Assembly: GCA_020283715.1 (NCBI GenBank) | Contig: JAIQCW010000128.1 | Span: 1-20,444 of the forward strand | Reading direction: 5' to 3' | Length of the DNA: 20,444 nucleotides | From: Cytauxzoon felis | Taxonomy: Eukaryota; Apicomplexa; Aconoidasida; Piroplasmida; Theileriidae | Part shown: piece after piece, positions 18,451-20,444 of the stretch | Layout: every line of letters begins with the position of its first letter | Position numbering within the stretch: the first letter of the stretch is position 1 | Position numbers and translations under genes: made by a program | The notes under the pieces: model-generated | What the model saw: the letters and a program-made list of their open reading frames with translations, nothing else | Databases searched by the model: none | Told to the model about the DNA's origin: nothing

Positions 18451-18660
18451 AATCCTATTCTTATTACTTGTCCCCATATTATGACCCCATATATACCCCA
18501 TAATAAAAATTTATCCTTCCATCTATAAATAACTGAATTCACATATATTTCACATTAATATTAAATTAAATTACCTTATACTACATTATAATTAACTATA
18601 AACTCGACATAACATACACTTTAATCACAATAACTATCCTTAATGAAAATATTGAACGAT
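18451..18660. other. 3' flank of the cysteine-rich gene
   Basis: AT-rich with runs of CCCATATTATGACCCC and CCCATATATACCCC just after the stop. I see no gene. It ends at dispersed element copy 8. Confidence 0.45.
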
Positions 18661-18780
18661 CCACCTGAAGTTCAATCCAACTATATTCGTCCTGCCGTCA
18701 GCATCCACCTGAGGTCTATCCTGCCGTCAGCTCTTCTAATTATTTCCCCCTTCGCTTCCCGTAGATAAGCTTCGGGTAAT
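18661..18780 (+). repeat. Dispersed element copy 8 (left arm of an inverted pair)
   Basis: It contains CCACCTGAAGTTCAATCC, then CCACCTGAGGTCTATCC from 18705, CTGCCGTCAGCTCTTCTAA and CCGTAGATAAGCTTCGGG. The segment 18705-18775 is closely matched, inverted, by 19573-19638. Confidence 0.85.
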
Positions 18781-18789
18781 GTACCCTGT

Positions 18790-19410
18790 GTGCAATAGTG
18801 TTCATTATATACGACGTTTGCTGATCCTCTTGAATCTAAAGGCCTAGAAGGAAGTTCAGGTGAAGAACGAGAAACTGCTGATACTGCTCCTACTTCTCAA
18901 CCTCCTCAACCTATAGACCATAAAGTATGGTTGAGTAAGATCACTATGTTCATTTCAGTGATGCTTTGTATATATGAATATAATAAATTATTATTTCTAT
19001 TCATATAGCTTTCGATATTGCAGATACACAGGATAAACATACGCCTGATTCCAGTGATCAAAATAAAACTTCCATTGATTACGGTACTTTTGATGCTCAA
19101 GGTCAAGAACAGAATAATGCTCATAAAGAACCTCCCACTAAAGGCATTAATCAACTTTTTGAGAAAAGAGAAGTTAATTCATCTTCAAAGGCTGGTAATG
19201 TAACTGGATATGCTGAAGAATCGTCCTCATCTTCATGTCGACTTGTTCTATATATTCCTTCTATTATTTCCCCGGAAGCGGCGACGGATATAACAGTAAT
19301 TCAAATGAACCAAGTGATCTTGGTATTTTTAGGAATCGTTTATATAATTGGTATGATGAACCTGCCTGGAATTGTTTCTGGATAGCAGAAATTTCTCTAC
19401 ATTCACCTCT
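18790..19410 (+). pseudogene. Decayed or fragmentary coding segment between inverted repeats
   Basis: Coding-like blocks run from 18808 (FADPLESKGLEGSSGEERE...PTSQPPQPIDHK), then about 19039-19225 (DKHTPDSSDQNKTSIDYGTF; GQEQNNAHKEPPTKGINQLF), then in another frame about 19274-19385 (GSGDGYNSNSNEPSDLGIF; YNWYDEPAWNCFW). A plausible intron (GTATGG at 18929 to CAG before 19033) joins the first two. No GT/AG pair I tried joins the second to the third in frame, which suggests a frameshift. No initiating ATG is found on the left and the element begins on the right. It resembles a truncated hydrophilic surface-protein gene; the family is not recognised. Confidence 0.4.
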
Positions 19411-19411
19411 A

Positions 19412-19707
19412 CCACTCAACCTCTCCTTCCCACTGCCGTGGAGGCCTCTCCACCTGAGGTCTATCCACTCGCCGTGGTGGCCCTCCTATTTACATATCTC
19501 TAAAGAGTAGAGCCACTCCCGGAGATCGTGGCAGTAGAGAGGTTAGTAATTGGACCTCAAGTGGAACCCGTAGCTGATCTCAGGGAAGCGTAGGGGGAAA
19601 TAATTAGAAGAGCTGACGGCAGGATAGACCTCAGGTGGAGACTCTCTGCAAGAGAAGGAGAGTTGGATTGGACTTAATGTGGAGCTGACGTCAGGACCTC
19701 GAGTGGA
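19412..19707 (+). repeat. Dispersed element copy 9 (right arm of an inverted pair)
   Basis: It contains CCACTCGCCGTGGTGGCC, CTCTAAAGAGTAGAGCCACT with CCCGGAGATCGTGGCAG, GGACCTCAAGTGGAACCCG, and AGAGCTGACGGCAGGATAG with ACCTCAGGTGG to 19638, then a further terminal GGACCTCGAGTGG. In this copy the shared ADLREA frame meets a TAG (at 19590-19592), so it is not open throughout. Confidence 0.85.
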
Positions 19708-19751
19708 GCATATAATGATATATATGGTGTTATAAAATTGAAATATGTGAA

Positions 19752-20444
19752 TTAGAGTGTATTGGCGAATTGTTCGAGTTCTTCGGGTGTGGCATTAGTG
19801 AATCTGGATATAAATCTCCAGCATGCTGATTTAAGTTTATTAGCAATTTGTGCATCACTACATATACCAACAGCATGATTAACTAACTTATTTAATTCCG
19901 GTAATTCATTACGTAAACCTTTTATCATATTATCATCATTCTCTAATGATAAACGAAAATCCGGAAATGCATTCGTCTCCTTCAATATCTTCAATCTCCT
20001 CAAACCATCACGTGCACCCTTTAATACCCACTTTACAGCATGACCATACTCATCCTTATGTAATGCACGACCATGCCTCAACTTATACTCTATATCATCC
20101 TGATCCTTCATTACCATAGTCGCCGTTCCACCCGAGGTCGTCCTGCCGTCAGCTTCTCTATTTACCTCCCCCTCAAGCTCCCGTAGATCGCTCTCGGGTA
20201 GACCACTTCCACTCGAGGTTACATCACTACCCTCACCACGATCTCCGGGAGTGGCTCTACCCCTTGGGGATAACAAATTAGAAGAGCTGTCTGCAAGACC
20301 AATGTTGGAAGCAAGTGGATGACTGGTCGTTCCACTAGACGTCCCACCTGATGTTACAACTACTGTTCCACTAGGCGTGGAGCCTCTTCTATTTAGTTCT
20401 CCCTCCGCTTCCCTGAGATCAGCTGCGGGTTCCACTTGAGGTCC
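19752..20444 (-). CDS. Hypothetical protein, 5' partial, N-terminal part repeat-encoded
   Basis: The frame is open from the right window edge to the stop at 19754-19752 (230 aa visible). The first 105 residues are encoded by element copy 10 (VEPAADLREAEGELNR; RATPGDRGEG; SDLRELEGEVNRE). The remaining 125 residues are a well-formed helical, charged domain starting ATMVMKDQDD, including GHAVKWVLKGARDGLRRL and ELPELNKLVNHAVGICSDA, and ending ATPEELEQFANTL. I do not recognise the family. The helical domain is presumably the native 3' exon. The repeat may be translated or removed as an intron. A minimal alternative start is the ATG of MVMKDQ near 20117. Confidence 0.6.
   Translation of the reverse strand, partial: GPQVEPAADLREAEGELNRRGSTPSGTVVVTSGGTSSGTTSHPLASNIGLADSSSNLLSPRGRATPGDRGEGSDVTSSGSGLPESDLRELEGEVNREADGRTTSGGTATMVMKDQDDIEYKLRHGRALHKDEYGHAVKWVLKGARDGLRRLKILKETNAFPDFRLSLENDDNMIKGLRNELPELNKLVNHAVGICSDAQIANKLKSACWRFISRFTNATPEELEQFANTL
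20128..20444 (-). repeat. Dispersed element copy 10, runs off the window
   Basis: It starts (plus strand) CCACCCGAGGTCGTCCTGCC at 20128, carries the CACGATCTCCGGGAGTGGC box and the CTCCGCTTCCCTGAGATCAG box, and ends at the window edge in TCCACTTGAGGTCC. It is in frame with the partial gene on the minus strand. Confidence 0.85.

Noticed and set aside
17275..18542. Several antisense frames over the cysteine-rich gene
   Set aside because: They mirror its repetitive codon use and have no coding features of their own.
19235..19510. 91-codon plus-strand frame taken as a complete gene
   Set aside because: The second half is element copy 9, and the first half continues a coding block from a different upstream frame; treated as part of a decayed segment.
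946..20444. CRISPR array or bacterial mobile element explanation for the repeats
   Set aside because: Spacing is irregular, copies are long, modular and in both orientations, and the genes are spliced eukaryotic genes.

Overview
The window looks like nuclear DNA of an apicomplexan piroplasm. It is very AT-rich and gene-dense, genes lie on both strands, and most introns are only about 35-67 bp with plain GT...AG ends. One end carries a protein resembling the FAINT (DUF529) domains of Theileria-group parasites. A predicted 10-11-pass membrane protein and a cysteine-rich protein of the variable-antigen type also fit a subtelomeric or antigen-rich neighbourhood. A Theileria (including T. equi) or Cytauxzoon-like species is the best guess, but the genus is inferred and not proven.

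Layout: (1) 1-862, 3' part of a FAINT-like gene. (2) 863-2349, gene-poor AT-rich spacer with decayed repeats and an inverted copy of the 5' flank of the cysteine-rich gene. (3) 2350-3717, multi-transmembrane protein. (4) 4238-12513, five minus-strand models head to tail: a vigilin-like KH protein, RAD23 (six exons), a small hypothetical protein, a basic protein possibly related to mitoribosomal mS26 (five exons), and an FG-containing nucleoporin-like protein (four exons). (5) 12898-13585, a two-exon secreted protein that converges on (6) a delta-tubulin-like gene (13590-15191) with 4 bp between stop codons. (7) 15916-18450, an 844-aa cysteine-rich protein. (8) 18786-19410, a decayed coding segment between inverted repeats. 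(9) 19752-20444, 3' part of a hypothetical gene.

The most unusual feature is a dispersed repeat family (about ten copies or fragments) with inverted termini of the form CCACCTGAGGTCC...GGACCTCAGGTGG. Copies lie in intergenic DNA, inside introns (RAD23 and the mS26-like gene, whose introns swell from about 37 to 360 and 414 bp), and inside open reading frames (the KH protein and the gene at the right edge), where they add about 110 codons without a stop. One copy has terminal inverted repeats of about 78 bp. Piroplasms are generally regarded as nearly free of transposable elements, so this MITE-like or introner-like family is the candidate new system here.

Exon models were built by hand from reading-frame continuity and GT/AG sites. 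Codon phases close for all of them except RAD23 exon 1, which is one base short.
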